Shown here piece after piece: positions 8,686 to 16,978 of a stretch of DNA of 64,000 bases. A program made the translations under genes and the position numbers. How positions within the stretch are numbered: the stretch's first letter is position 1; each line of letters opens with the position of its first letter. The stretch lies in NCBI GenBank assembly GCA_963774745.1, contig CAVZGE010000006.1, positions 372,001 through 436,000 of the forward strand, read 5' to 3'. This stretch comes from Prado023 sp963774745. GTDB lineage: Bacteria > Actinomycetota > Actinomycetes > S36-B12 > CAIYMF01. A model generated the notes under the pieces. That model did not search any database. It was not told the origin of the DNA and saw only the letters and a list, made by a program, of their open reading frames with translations.

Positions 8686-9320
8686 TCAGATGCTGCTCGT
8701 GGCCAGCGCCACGATGACGTAGAGCACCTGCAGGACCAGGAACACCATGGCCACGATCCCGAGGATCTTGCCGACGTTGGTCGTCCCACGTCCGGAGGGG
8801 TCCATCATCCCGGCGTCCATCTCCTCGAGATCCTTCTTGCCGAAGAGGAAGGCCACGATCCCCAACGGGCCGCAGCACAGCAGCCCGACGATCCCCAGCG
8901 CGAGGACGAGGGTCGCCCGGTGCGGCTTGAGCCCGGCGGCCGCATATCCGGCACCGGGGCCGGGCGGGAACGCCGGCGGGTAGGCGCCAGCAGGCGGTGC
9001 CATCGGGTACCCACCGGGCCCCGCGGCAGGCGGCGGCGGCGGGGGCGGGTACCCACCCGAGCCGGCCATCGGCGGCGGGGGCGGGGGCGGGGGATAGCCA
9101 CCGGGGGCGGCGGGCGGCGGCGGGTAGCTCCCGGCCGGCGGCGGGGGCGGGCTGTACGCCGGCGGCGGTTCAGGCGCGGGTGGCGGCGGGGGTGAGGCGG
9201 GAGGCGCGGCGCGGCGGGTTCCTCGTACGTCGGGGCCGTGGGCTCGGGCACCTCCTCCGGTGGTGGGGTCAGTGCTCCGCCGAGGGGCTCCTCAGGCGGG
9301 TCGACGGGCGGCTGGGTCAT
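8686..9320 (-). CDS. Proline-rich DUF4190-like membrane protein, reading frame disrupted near 9210
   Basis: Intended product about 210 residues. It has an acidic/proline-rich N-terminus (MTQPPVDPPEEPLGG), long Pro/Gly/Tyr/Ala-rich repeats (PPPPAYSPPPPP, GGYPPPPPPP), and two C-terminal membrane segments (ATLVLALGIVGLLCCGPLGI and a second ending in VLYVIVAL) flanking a conserved loop, as in DUF4190 proteins. The start at 9320 has AAGGAG 9 nt upstream. The N-terminal frame and the membrane-domain frame differ. The switch needs one missing or two extra bases in the GC-rich run at about 9203-9217, so the gene is either inactivated or mis-sequenced there. Only the C-terminal 127 residues (from 9069) are uninterrupted from a Met. 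Confidence 0.7.
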
Positions 9321-9400
9321 TCCTGGACGCTCCTTTGCAGAGGGTGGTTCCGACTGGAGGCTAGCCCCCTGAAGCCCGCAATGGTCGGAAATGCGGCGTC

Positions 9401-10249
9401 TCAGCCCTGCGGCTCGGTGACCAGGTCGATCGCCTCCTCGACCCGGGCGAGCAGCGCGGGGTCGAGGTCGGCGTAGGAGCGCACCGACCCGAGGATCCGC
9501 CGCCACGCCGCGCGTTCGTCATCCGGCCAGCCCAGGGCCGCGCAGATCCCCGCCTTCCAGGGCGTGCCCCGCGGGATGCTCGGCCAGGCGTCGATCCCGA
9601 CGGCCGACGGCCGTACCGCCTGCCAGACATCGACGTACGGGTGCCCCAGCACCGCCACGTGCGGCGCCCACCGATGTGTCACCTCGTCGCCGATCCGAGA
9701 TTCCTTGGTCCCGGGAACGAGGTGGTCCACCAGCACCACGAGCCGGCGCTGCGGGCCGGGCTCGAACGCCGAGACGAGCGTGCTGAGGTCATCGATGCCG
9801 CCCATCGGCTCGACGACGATCCCGAGCTCGCGCAGGTCCGCGCCCCAGACCTTCTCGATCAGCTCGGCGTCGTGGGTGCCCTCGACCCAGATGCGCGCTG
9901 CCCTGGCGACCTTCGCGGTGGTCCGTGGTGCGGCGATCGAGCCGGAGGCCGTCCGGGTCGGTGCACTCGGCGGGATGGGCGCGGCGGACCGGGGTCGGGT
10001 GAGCGACACCGTGCGCCCTTCGAGCAGGAAGGCCGCGGGCTCGGCGGGGAACAGCCGGCGGCGGCCGTGCCGGTCCTCGAGCGCCACGGACCATCCGACC
10101 GTGGTCTTCTCCCAGCCGACGATCGCCCCGCACCACCCGCTCGACGCGCACTCGACCACGAGGCCGGCCTCGCCGACGACGGCGGCCACCCGGGGAGCCC
10201 GCGGGTGCCGCCCCGGGCCCAGCACGTCGGAACCATAGCGATCCAGCAC
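9401..10249 (-). CDS. DUF3097 family protein
   Basis: 282-residue conserved actinobacterial protein of unknown biochemical function. The N-terminal third reads LDRYGSDVLGPGRHPRAPRV and continues into AGLVVECASSGWCGAIVGWE, typical of DUF3097. The central part has IWVEGTHDAELIEKVWG and LVVLVDHLVPGTKE, which resembles a Toprim-like fold (E, then DH) and suggests nucleic-acid-related activity, but this is inference. The start is placed at GTG 10249 because TAGGGT (10262-10257 on this strand) ends 7 nt before it; a longer frame to 10294 lacks such support. Confidence 0.85.
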   Translation of the reverse strand: MLDRYGSDVLGPGRHPRAPRVAAVVGEAGLVVECASSGWCGAIVGWEKTTVGWSVALEDRHGRRRLFPAEPAAFLLEGRTVSLTRPRSAAPIPPSAPTRTASGSIAAPRTTAKVARAARIWVEGTHDAELIEKVWGADLRELGIVVEPMGGIDDLSTLVSAFEPGPQRRLVVLVDHLVPGTKESRIGDEVTHRWAPHVAVLGHPYVDVWQAVRPSAVGIDAWPSIPRGTPWKAGICAALGWPDDERAAWRRILGSVRSYADLDPALLARVEEAIDLVTEPQG

Positions 10250-10368
10250 GCCCGCGACCCTACCCCGGCGCCGTCCGGCGAGGTTGCGTCGCACGTGCTC
10301 GGGTCGACACGGACCTGCGGCGCGTCCCGGACGCCGGAACGTCCCAGATGCACCGCAACCGGCGGCGC

Positions 10369-11514
10369 CTACAGGGCGGCGCGGAACACCTTGGCCAGCT
10401 CGTCGGGGGTCAGCACCACCGGGTTGCCCGCCATGCTGCTGGCGCGTGCGGCCTTGGACACCACCTCGTCAGTGTCCTTGTCGGAGAGCCCGTGAGCCGA
10501 CAGGGACGGGATCTCGAGCAGGGCGCACGTGTGCTCGATCCAGTGCAGCCCGTCCTCCGCGGTGGCATCCGGGACGCCGGTCAGGCAGGCGGCCACCTGG
10601 TCGAAGCGCGCTGTCAGGCGGGGGTCCGCGCGTGCGAGGTTGGCCTGGCAGACCGGTCCCAGAAGGGCCGCGCAGATGGCGCCGTGGGGTGCGTCGGTCA
10701 TGCCGCCGATGACGCCGGCGAACCCGTGCACCGCCCCCAGCTTCGCGTTGGCCAGCGACAGCCCGCCCAGCAGGCTGCACAGCGACATGTCCGTGCGGGC
10801 GGCCAGGTCGGCACCGTCCCAGTACGCGGCGACCAGGCTGCGGCCGGCGGCCATCATGCCCATCCGGGCCCAGCTGTCGGTCATCCGGTTGGCCCGATGC
10901 GACACGTAGGGCTCGAGGCACTGGGTCAGCGCGTCCATCCCCGACGCGGCAGTCACGGCGGGCGGGCAGTCGCGGGTCAGCTCCGGGTCGACGACGGCGT
11001 GCCTCGGGATCATCAGCGGGTGTCGCAGGCTGGCCTTCACACCCTGCTCGGGGACCGCGAGCACGGCGTTCGCCGTGACCTCGGCACCGGTCCCGGCCGT
11101 CGTCGGGACGGCGACCAGGGGCACGGGGGCCCGGGTGATCGGCTGGCCGCGGCCGACGACCTCGATGTAGTCCATCGGGTCCCCGCCGTTGCCCAGGAGC
11201 ATCGCGGCCGCCTTGGCCAGGTCGATCGGGCTGCCACCGCCGATCGCCACCACCACATCGGCAGCCAGCGCCCTCCCGGCGGCGGCGGCCGCCCGGGCAT
11301 CGGCGACTGTCGGCTCGCCGGCGACGGTGACGACCTCCAGGGCATCGGCCCCGGCCCGCAGCGGCGCGATGACGGCCTGCACCCGCGCGGGCGTCGCGCC
11401 GGTGACGACGAGCACCCGGGAGCCGAGCCCGGCGACGATGCCGGCCAGGTCGGCGACCCGGCCGGGCCCGAAGGAGATCCGCGGCGGGAGCGACAGCTCG
11501 AAGGACGTGCTCAC
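10369..11514 (-). CDS. Iron-containing alcohol dehydrogenase
   Basis: 381 residues of the Fe-ADH (group III) family. The nucleotide-binding GGGSPIDLAKA follows an N-terminal Rossmann-like part. PTTAGTGAEVT, the metal-ligand region SGMDALTQCLEPYVS and the H-x-x-x-G-x-x-x-x-x-x-PHG block (HGFAGVIGGMTDAPHG) are all present. The enzymes reduce aldehydes or oxo-compounds with NAD(P)H; the substrate cannot be assigned. The GTG start at 11514 overlaps the stop of the ABM-domain gene (GTGA), so the two are translationally coupled. Confidence 0.9.
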   Translation of the reverse strand: MSTSFELSLPPRISFGPGRVADLAGIVAGLGSRVLVVTGATPARVQAVIAPLRAGADALEVVTVAGEPTVADARAAAAAGRALAADVVVAIGGGSPIDLAKAAAMLLGNGGDPMDYIEVVGRGQPITRAPVPLVAVPTTAGTGAEVTANAVLAVPEQGVKASLRHPLMIPRHAVVDPELTRDCPPAVTAASGMDALTQCLEPYVSHRANRMTDSWARMGMMAAGRSLVAAYWDGADLAARTDMSLCSLLGGLSLANAKLGAVHGFAGVIGGMTDAPHGAICAALLGPVCQANLARADPRLTARFDQVAACLTGVPDATAEDGLHWIEHTCALLEIPSLSAHGLSDKDTDEVVSKAARASSMAGNPVVLTPDELAKVFRAAL

Positions 11515-11834
11515 GGGGCCGGTGTCGCCCAGCGGCTGTCCTGGGCGGGGAACACCGCGGAGAACTTCGTCGCCGTGCGCGGCACGGCCATCATGGGGGC
11601 CACGGCGTCCCGCCACGTGGCGTAGTGGGTGGTGTCCTTGTGCGCGGCGGCCGCGGCGTCGTCGACGTACACCTCCACGAGGACGACGTGCGTGGGGTCG
11701 GCGAGGTCGTGCAGGACGTCGAAGCGCAGTACGCCCGGCTCCTCCAGGGAGGCCCTGGCGTTGGCCTCAGTGGCGACCAGGAACGCCGGGACCGAGTCGG
11801 TCACGACCTGCACGTGGACATGGACGATGAGCAT
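11511..11834 (-). CDS. Antibiotic biosynthesis monooxygenase (ABM) domain protein
   Basis: 107-residue dimeric ferredoxin-like fold protein of the ABM/LsrG/YgiN type. It opens with MLIVHVHVQV, followed by EPGVLRFDVLHDLADPTHVVL and a YATWRDAV segment, the usual order. Family members are quinol monooxygenases, heme-degrading enzymes or LsrG-like isomerases. It is the first gene of a two-gene operon with an Fe-ADH. CAGAAT (11847-11842 on this strand) ends 7 nt before the ATG, indicating a leaderless transcript. The substrate is unknown. Confidence 0.82.
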   Translation of the reverse strand: MLIVHVHVQVVTDSVPAFLVATEANARASLEEPGVLRFDVLHDLADPTHVVLVEVYVDDAAAAAHKDTTHYATWRDAVAPMMAVPRTATKFSAVFPAQDSRWATPAP

Positions 11835-12032
11835 GCACCCGATTCTGGCGGCCCGCGACCACCGAACGCCCGGCGGCGAACACCGCCCGCCCGATCACGT
11901 CGCACATCCACGCGCAATCTCCTCGAAACGCCGGATTCTGCCGAACGTGGGGGGGATTCGGTGAAGTCCCGGAGGATCCGTCGGAGCGCGGCGGGGCGGC
12001 TGGGATCGCGGGCTGGATGGCGCGGCCGGGCG

Positions 12033-12062
12033 TAGAATGGCACTCCGACCCGTTGAGTGCCA
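12033..12062 (+). promoter_or_regulatory. CIRCE operator overlapping the hrcA -10 box
   Basis: TGGCACTC-N9-GAGTGCCA (12038-12062), one change per arm from the CIRCE consensus TTAGCACTC-N9-GAGTGCTAA, symmetric in both arms. The -10 hexamer TAGAAT (12033-12038) runs into its left arm, so HrcA bound here would block RNA polymerase. This indicates autoregulated heat-shock control of hrcA-dnaJ. Confidence 0.9.
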
Positions 12063-12105
12063 ACGTCGATCAGCGCGCGCACTCGTCGTCCCGCAGGAGG
12101 TGCCC

Positions 12106-13119
12106 ATGCTCGATGACCGCAAGCTCTCGGTGCTGCGTGCCATCGTCGAGGACTACGTCCGCACCCACGAGCCCGTCGGCTCGAAGGGACTGGTCGACCG
12201 GCACTCCCTGGGCGTCTCCCCGGCCACGATCCGCAACGACATGGCCGTGCTGGAGGAGGAGGGCTTCATCGCCCAGCCGCACACCAGCGCCGGTCGCATC
12301 CCGACCGACAAGGGCTACCGGCTGTTCGTCGACCGGCTCTCCCAGGTCAAGCCGCTGAGCCCCGCCGAGCGCCGGGCGATCGAGAACTTCCTGGCCGGGG
12401 CCGTCGACCTCGACGACGTGATGGGGCGCTCGGTGCGCCTGCTCGCGCAGATCACCCGCCAGGTGGCGCTGGTGCAGTACCCGTCGCTGACCAGCTCCGC
12501 CGTCCGCCACGTCGAGCTGGTGTCCTTGAGCGAGCATCGCCTGCTGCTGGTCCTGATCGCCGACACCGGCCGGATCGAGCAGCGCGTGGTGGAGGTGCCC
12601 GCGGCACTGTCCGAGGACGACCTCGCCCGCCTGCGCAGCCTGCTCAACGAGTCGGTGGGCGGGGGCTCGTTCACCTCGGTGGCCGACCGCGTGGCCGACG
12701 TTCCCGATCGCTTCGACGAGGCCAGCAGGCCGGCCGTCTCGGTCGTGCTCGCGACCCTGCTCGAGACGGTCGTGGAGCGCCACGAGGAGCGCATCGTGAT
12801 GGGCGGCACCGCCAACCTCGCCCGCTACGTCGACGGGTTCGACAGCCTCCAGCCCGTCCTCGAGGCGCTCGAGGAGCAGATGGTGCTGCTGCGCCTGCTC
12901 GGTGAGACCCGCGCGGAGGCCGTGACCGTCACGATCGGCCATGAGAACCTGGTCGCCGGCATGAGCAGCACCTCCGTGGTCAGCGCCGGGTACGGCCCGA
13001 ACCACGGGACCGTCGCACGGCTCGGGGTCGTCGGCCCCACCCATATGGACTACCCCAGCACGATGGCCTCGGTCCGGGCGGTCGCCCGGTACCTGGGGCA
13101 GCTGCTGCGAAACGAATAG
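12106..13119 (+). CDS. hrcA: Heat-inducible transcription repressor HrcA
   Basis: 337 residues. The N-terminal winged helix (VGSKGLVDRHSLGVSPATIRNDMAVLEEEG, residues about 20-50) binds CIRCE; the remainder is the HrcA GAF-like and insertion domain, with GGTANLARY near residue 230. The start at ATG 12106 has CAGGAGG at 12094-12100; the frame is open further upstream but overlaps the CIRCE site. dnaJ begins 7 nt after the stop, so both genes respond to the same operator. Confidence 0.97.
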   Translation: MLDDRKLSVLRAIVEDYVRTHEPVGSKGLVDRHSLGVSPATIRNDMAVLEEEGFIAQPHTSAGRIPTDKGYRLFVDRLSQVKPLSPAERRAIENFLAGAVDLDDVMGRSVRLLAQITRQVALVQYPSLTSSAVRHVELVSLSEHRLLLVLIADTGRIEQRVVEVPAALSEDDLARLRSLLNESVGGGSFTSVADRVADVPDRFDEASRPAVSVVLATLLETVVERHEERIVMGGTANLARYVDGFDSLQPVLEALEEQMVLLRLLGETRAEAVTVTIGHENLVAGMSSTSVVSAGYGPNHGTVARLGVVGPTHMDYPSTMASVRAVARYLGQLLRNE

Positions 13120-13126
13120 GACACCT

Positions 13127-14260
13127 GTGGCAAACGACTACTACGCCACCCTCGGCGTGGCCCGCGACGCGAATGCGGACGAGATCAAGCGCTCGTACCG
13201 CCGGCTCGCCCGTGAGCTGCACCCGGACGTGAACCCCGACCCGGTCACGCAGGAACGCTTCAAGGAGGTCACCGCCGCCTACGAGGTGCTCTCCGACCCG
13301 GAGAAGCGCCAGATGTACGACCTGGGTGCCGACCCGCGCAGCCCGGGCGGGGGAAGCCCCTTCGGTCCGGGCACCGCGGGGTTCGGGTTCGGCGACATCA
13401 TGGACGCCTTCTTCGGCGGCCAGCAGGCGCGCGGGCCCAAGCCCCGGGTCCGCCGCGGCCAGGACGCCCTGATCAAGGTGACGATCGACCTGCCCGAGGC
13501 CGCGTTCGGCGTGGTCAAGGAGATCCAGGTCGACACCGCCCTGGTCTGCCCGACGTGCACCGGGACGGGCGCGGCCGCCGGCCACCAGCCCACTGAGTGC
13601 TCGATGTGCCGGGGCCGCGGCGAGATCCAGTCGGTCCAGCGCTCGTTCCTCGGCCAGGTCATGACCTCGCGGCCCTGCCCCCAGTGCCAGGGCTACGGCA
13701 CCGTGATCACCCATCCCTGCCCCGAGTGCAACGCCGAGGGCCGGGTGCGCACGCGGCGCACCCTGAAGGTCAAGGTCCCGGCCGGCATCGACGACGGCAC
13801 CCGGATCCAGCTGTCCGGCGAGGGCGAGGTCGGCCCCGGCGGCGGACCTGCTGGCGACCTGTACGTGGAGGTCTCGACGCGGCCGCACCCGGTGTTCCAG
13901 CGCAGTGGCGACGACCTGCACTGCTCGATCGCCCTGCCGATGACCGTCGCCGCCCTGGGCACGGTCCTGAAGCTCGAGACCCTCGACGGCACCGAGGACG
14001 TGGAGATCCGCCCCGGCACGCAGCCCGGGCACGTGGTCACGCTCAAGGCGCGCGGGGTGCCGCACCTGCGCAGCTCCGGGCGCGGCGACCTGCTGGTCCA
14101 CATCGACGTGCAGACCCCGACCAAGCTCGATCCGCGCCAGGAGGCGCTCCTGCGCGAGTTCGCCGCCATCCGCGGCGAGGAGCACGTGAAGACCGACTTC
14201 CACCGCCCCGAGAAGGAGGGGCTGTTCACCCGGATCAAGGACGCGTTCTCCGCCCGATGA
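13127..14260 (+). CDS. dnaJ: Chaperone DnaJ (second, HrcA-linked type)
   Basis: 377-residue Hsp40 co-chaperone that stimulates DnaK ATPase activity. The J domain carries HPDV near residue 33; a short Gly/Phe linker follows. Four zinc-binding repeats are visible: CPTCTGTG, CSMCRGRG, CPQCQGYG and CPECNAEG (the last slightly divergent), then the beta-rich substrate-binding domains. GTG start. It is in an operon with hrcA upstream, and its stop overlaps the rsmE start (ATGA). Confidence 0.97.
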   Translation: MANDYYATLGVARDANADEIKRSYRRLARELHPDVNPDPVTQERFKEVTAAYEVLSDPEKRQMYDLGADPRSPGGGSPFGPGTAGFGFGDIMDAFFGGQQARGPKPRVRRGQDALIKVTIDLPEAAFGVVKEIQVDTALVCPTCTGTGAAAGHQPTECSMCRGRGEIQSVQRSFLGQVMTSRPCPQCQGYGTVITHPCPECNAEGRVRTRRTLKVKVPAGIDDGTRIQLSGEGEVGPGGGPAGDLYVEVSTRPHPVFQRSGDDLHCSIALPMTVAALGTVLKLETLDGTEDVEIRPGTQPGHVVTLKARGVPHLRSSGRGDLLVHIDVQTPTKLDPRQEALLREFAAIRGEEHVKTDFHRPEKEGLFTRIKDAFSAR

Positions 14261-15006
14261 CCGCGCCGCTGTTCCTCATCGAGCCCGCTGTCGCGGCCGC
14301 GGCTGGGGTCGGCGACGTCGTGGAGCTCAGCGGCCCCGAGGGGCGGCACGCCGTCGCCGTGAAGCGACTGGCGGTGGGCGAGCGGATCGACCTCGCCGAC
14401 GGCGCCGGGACACTCCTGCACGCGGTCGTCGAGGCCCTGACCGGCCGGGACTCTCTTGCTGCCGCGGTGCTCGAGCGCGCCGACGTGGCCCGGCCGCAGC
14501 CGCGGATCATCGTCGTCCAGGCGCTGCCCAAGGGGGAGCGCGGGGAGACCGCCGTGGAGACGCTCACCGAGGTCGGCGTCGACGTGATCGTGCCGTGGCA
14601 GGCCGAGCGCTGCGTGGCGCGCTGGACCGGTGACAAGGTCCAGCGCGGTCGGGACAGGTGGGCGGCGACCGCCCGCGCGGCCGGGAAGCAGGCGCGACGT
14701 GCATGGCTGCCCGAGGTCGCGCCGCTGGCCCGGTCCGCCGACGTCGTGGAGCTGGTCGCCGCCGCCGGATCCGCGATCGTCCTGCACGAGGAGGCGCGTG
14801 CCTCGGTGCGGTCCATCCCCGTGCCGACCGCCGGGGATGTCGTGCTCATCGTCGGTCCGGAGGGCGGCATCAGCCCCGACGAGCTCGACCGGTTCACTGC
14901 GGCCGGTGCCCGCCCGGCGCTGCTCGGCCCGACGGTCCTGCGCACGTCGACGGCCGGCACCGTCGCCGCCGCGGTGGTCCTGTCGGCCACCCGCCGCTGG
15001 TCCTGA
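14257..15006 (+). CDS. rsmE: 16S rRNA (uracil1498-N3)-methyltransferase RsmE
   Basis: 249-residue SPOUT-class methyltransferase that methylates U1498 of 16S rRNA. N-terminal PUA-like domain with LSGPEGRHAVAVKRLAVGE; the C-terminal knot contains QALPKGERGETAVETLTEVG, GPEGGISPDE and LGPTVLRTSTA, the conserved SAM-binding elements. The start overlaps the dnaJ stop by ATGA, hence translational coupling; dnaJ-rsmE order is widespread. Confidence 0.96.
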   Translation: MTAPLFLIEPAVAAAAGVGDVVELSGPEGRHAVAVKRLAVGERIDLADGAGTLLHAVVEALTGRDSLAAAVLERADVARPQPRIIVVQALPKGERGETAVETLTEVGVDVIVPWQAERCVARWTGDKVQRGRDRWAATARAAGKQARRAWLPEVAPLARSADVVELVAAAGSAIVLHEEARASVRSIPVPTAGDVVLIVGPEGGISPDELDRFTAAGARPALLGPTVLRTSTAGTVAAAVVLSATRRWS

Positions 15007-15071
15007 GCGGCCGTAGGGAAGCGTCCAGCGCTGATCGCGTTCCCCGGCCCCAGCGGTGGGAGGATGGGCCC

Positions 15072-15416
15072 ATGAGCGATGCGTGCCTGTTCTGCAAGAT
15101 CGTCGCCCGGGAGATCCCGGCCACGATCGTCGACGAGACCGAGACGACGCTGGCGTTCCGCGACATCGCGCCGGTCTCCCCGACGCACGTGCTGATCATC
15201 CCGAAGCGGCACGTCGCCACCCTCGACGAGGCAGTCGCGGCCGACCCGGCGATCGCGGCGGACGTCATCACGCGCTGCGTCCACGTCGCGCAGGCCGAGG
15301 GGCTGACCGGTGGCTACCGGGTGGTCGTCAACAACGGCCGTCTCGGCGGCCAGGAGGTCGGCCACCTGCATGCCCACGTCCTCGGCGGCCGCGCGCACTC
15401 GTGGCCCCCGGGCTGA
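15072..15416 (+). CDS. HIT family nucleotide-binding protein
   Basis: 114-residue histidine-triad hydrolase (Hint type) acting on nucleoside phosphoramidates or similar. CLFCKIVAREIPA at the N-terminus and the triad VGHLHAHVLGG near the C-terminus are intact. A GAGGAT box (15060-15065) ends 6 nt before the ATG, so the transcript is probably leaderless; upstream in-frame sequence is non-conserved. It sits between rsmE and phoH, its usual position in actinobacteria. Confidence 0.95.
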   Translation: MSDACLFCKIVAREIPATIVDETETTLAFRDIAPVSPTHVLIIPKRHVATLDEAVAADPAIAADVITRCVHVAQAEGLTGGYRVVVNNGRLGGQEVGHLHAHVLGGRAHSWPPG

Positions 15417-15487
15417 CCCCACGGCGGGGCCGCTGCGGGGTTCGCAGGTTCCCGCTGTGGTCGTCTCGGGCCTACCCTTGAGGGGTC

Positions 15488-16519
15488 ATGACTGAGACCC
15501 CACTGCGCGCCGAGCGCATCCAGCACACCGTCATCGTCCCCGCGAGCCTCGACATGGTCGCCGTCGTGGGGGTCGGTGACGAGGTCCTGCGCGCGATCGA
15601 GTCCGAGTTCCCCGCCATGGACATCCATGTCCGTGGCAACCAGATCACCCTCACCGGGGGATCGGCGGACCTGCACCTGGTCGAGCGGCTGTTCGACGAG
15701 ATCGTGTCGATCGTGCGCACCGGCCAGGGCATGAGCCCCGACGCCGCCCGCCGGGCGCTGTCGATGCTGCGCGCCGAGCCGGAGAGCCGGCCGGTCGACG
15801 TCCTGACCGCCAACATCCTGTCCAACCGGGGGCGGACGATCCGGCCCAAGACGCTGAACCAGAAGCGCTACGTCGACGCGATCGACCAGCACACCATCGT
15901 GTTCGGCATCGGCCCGGCGGGCACCGGCAAGACGTACCTCGCCGTGGCCAAGGCCGTGCAGGCGCTGCAGGCGAAGAAGGTCAACCGGATCGTGCTGACC
16001 CGCCCGGCGGTCGAGGCCGGCGAGCGCCTGGGCTACCTGCCCGGGACGCTCTCGGAGAAGATCGACCCCTACCTGCGCCCGCTCTACGACGCCCTGCGCG
16101 ACATGCTCGACCCGGACTCGATCCCGCGGCTGCTCACCTCCGGCACGATCGAGGTCGCGCCGCTGGCCTACATGCGCGGACGCACGCTCAACGACGCCTT
16201 CGTGATCCTCGACGAGGCGCAGAACACCTCGCCGGACCAGATGAAGATGTTCCTGACGCGGCTCGGGTTCGGCTCCACGATGGTGGTGACCGGCGACGTC
16301 ACTCAGGTGGACCTCCCCGGCGGAACCGACTCCGGGCTCAAGGTCGTCCAGGGGATCCTCGACGGCGTGCGCGACGTGTCGTTCTGCCACCTCACCGCCC
16401 ACGACGTGGTGCGCCACAGCCTGGTGACCGACATCGTCCAGGCCTACGGCCGCTACGACGAGGAGCAGGCCCGCACCGAGCGCTCGGACCGTCCGGTCCG
16501 CCCGGTCAGGCGTCGTTGA
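15488..16519 (+). CDS. PhoH-like ATPase (PhoH family, ybeZ type)
   Basis: 343 residues. N-terminal KH-like part (IHVRGNQITLTGGSADL), then a P-loop ATPase with Walker A GIGPAGTGKTYLAVA near residue 140, TRPAVEAGERLGYLPG, and Walker B FVILDEAQN. Commonly linked to YbeY in RNA and ribosome maturation. TACCCT (15473-15478) is a candidate -10 close to the start. Its TGA overlaps the ybeY start codon (TGATG), so PhoH and YbeY are co-translated, consistent with a shared function. Confidence 0.95.
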   Translation: MTETPLRAERIQHTVIVPASLDMVAVVGVGDEVLRAIESEFPAMDIHVRGNQITLTGGSADLHLVERLFDEIVSIVRTGQGMSPDAARRALSMLRAEPESRPVDVLTANILSNRGRTIRPKTLNQKRYVDAIDQHTIVFGIGPAGTGKTYLAVAKAVQALQAKKVNRIVLTRPAVEAGERLGYLPGTLSEKIDPYLRPLYDALRDMLDPDSIPRLLTSGTIEVAPLAYMRGRTLNDAFVILDEAQNTSPDQMKMFLTRLGFGSTMVVTGDVTQVDLPGGTDSGLKVVQGILDGVRDVSFCHLTAHDVVRHSLVTDIVQAYGRYDEEQARTERSDRPVRPVRRR

Positions 16520-16974
16520 TGGCCGACGTCGAGGTCGACAACCGCAGCGCCATCGCGGTCGACGCCGAGCCGCTCGTCGCCCAGGCCGGGTTCATGCTCC
16601 AGCGGTTGGGACTGCACGCCGACGTGGAGCTGTCGATCTCCCTGGTGGACCCCGAGGAGATCACCGAGCTGCACGTGCGGTGGATGGACCTGCCGGGGCC
16701 GACCGACGTGCTGAGCTTCCCGATGGACGAGCTGCGCGTGCCGGAGCCGGGGGAGACCGCCGAGCCGGGCATGCTCGGCGACGTGGTGATCTGCCCCCAG
16801 GTGGCGGCCGAGCAGGGCGCGACCGCCGGCCATGGGCTGTCGGGCGAGCTCGAGCTGCTGCTCGCCCATGGGATCCTGCACCTGCTCGGCCACGACCATG
16901 CCGAGCCCGAGGAGCACGCGGTGATGTTCGGCCTGCAGGACGAGCTGCTCGCCGCATGGCGGGGACGGGGCTGA
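16519..16974 (+). CDS. ybeY: Endoribonuclease YbeY (16S rRNA maturation)
   Basis: 151-residue metal-dependent RNase involved in 16S 3'-end processing and ribosome quality control. The zinc motif HGILHLLGHDH (HxxxHxxxxxH) is intact near residue 116, and the upstream SFPMDE segment (TDVLSFPMDEL) is conserved. ATG 16519 overlaps the phoH stop; a TTG one codon upstream is less likely. The CNNM-type gene starts 4 nt after the stop. Confidence 0.96.
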   Translation: MADVEVDNRSAIAVDAEPLVAQAGFMLQRLGLHADVELSISLVDPEEITELHVRWMDLPGPTDVLSFPMDELRVPEPGETAEPGMLGDVVICPQVAAEQGATAGHGLSGELELLLAHGILHLLGHDHAEPEEHAVMFGLQDELLAAWRGRG

Positions 16975-16978
16975 GGAC

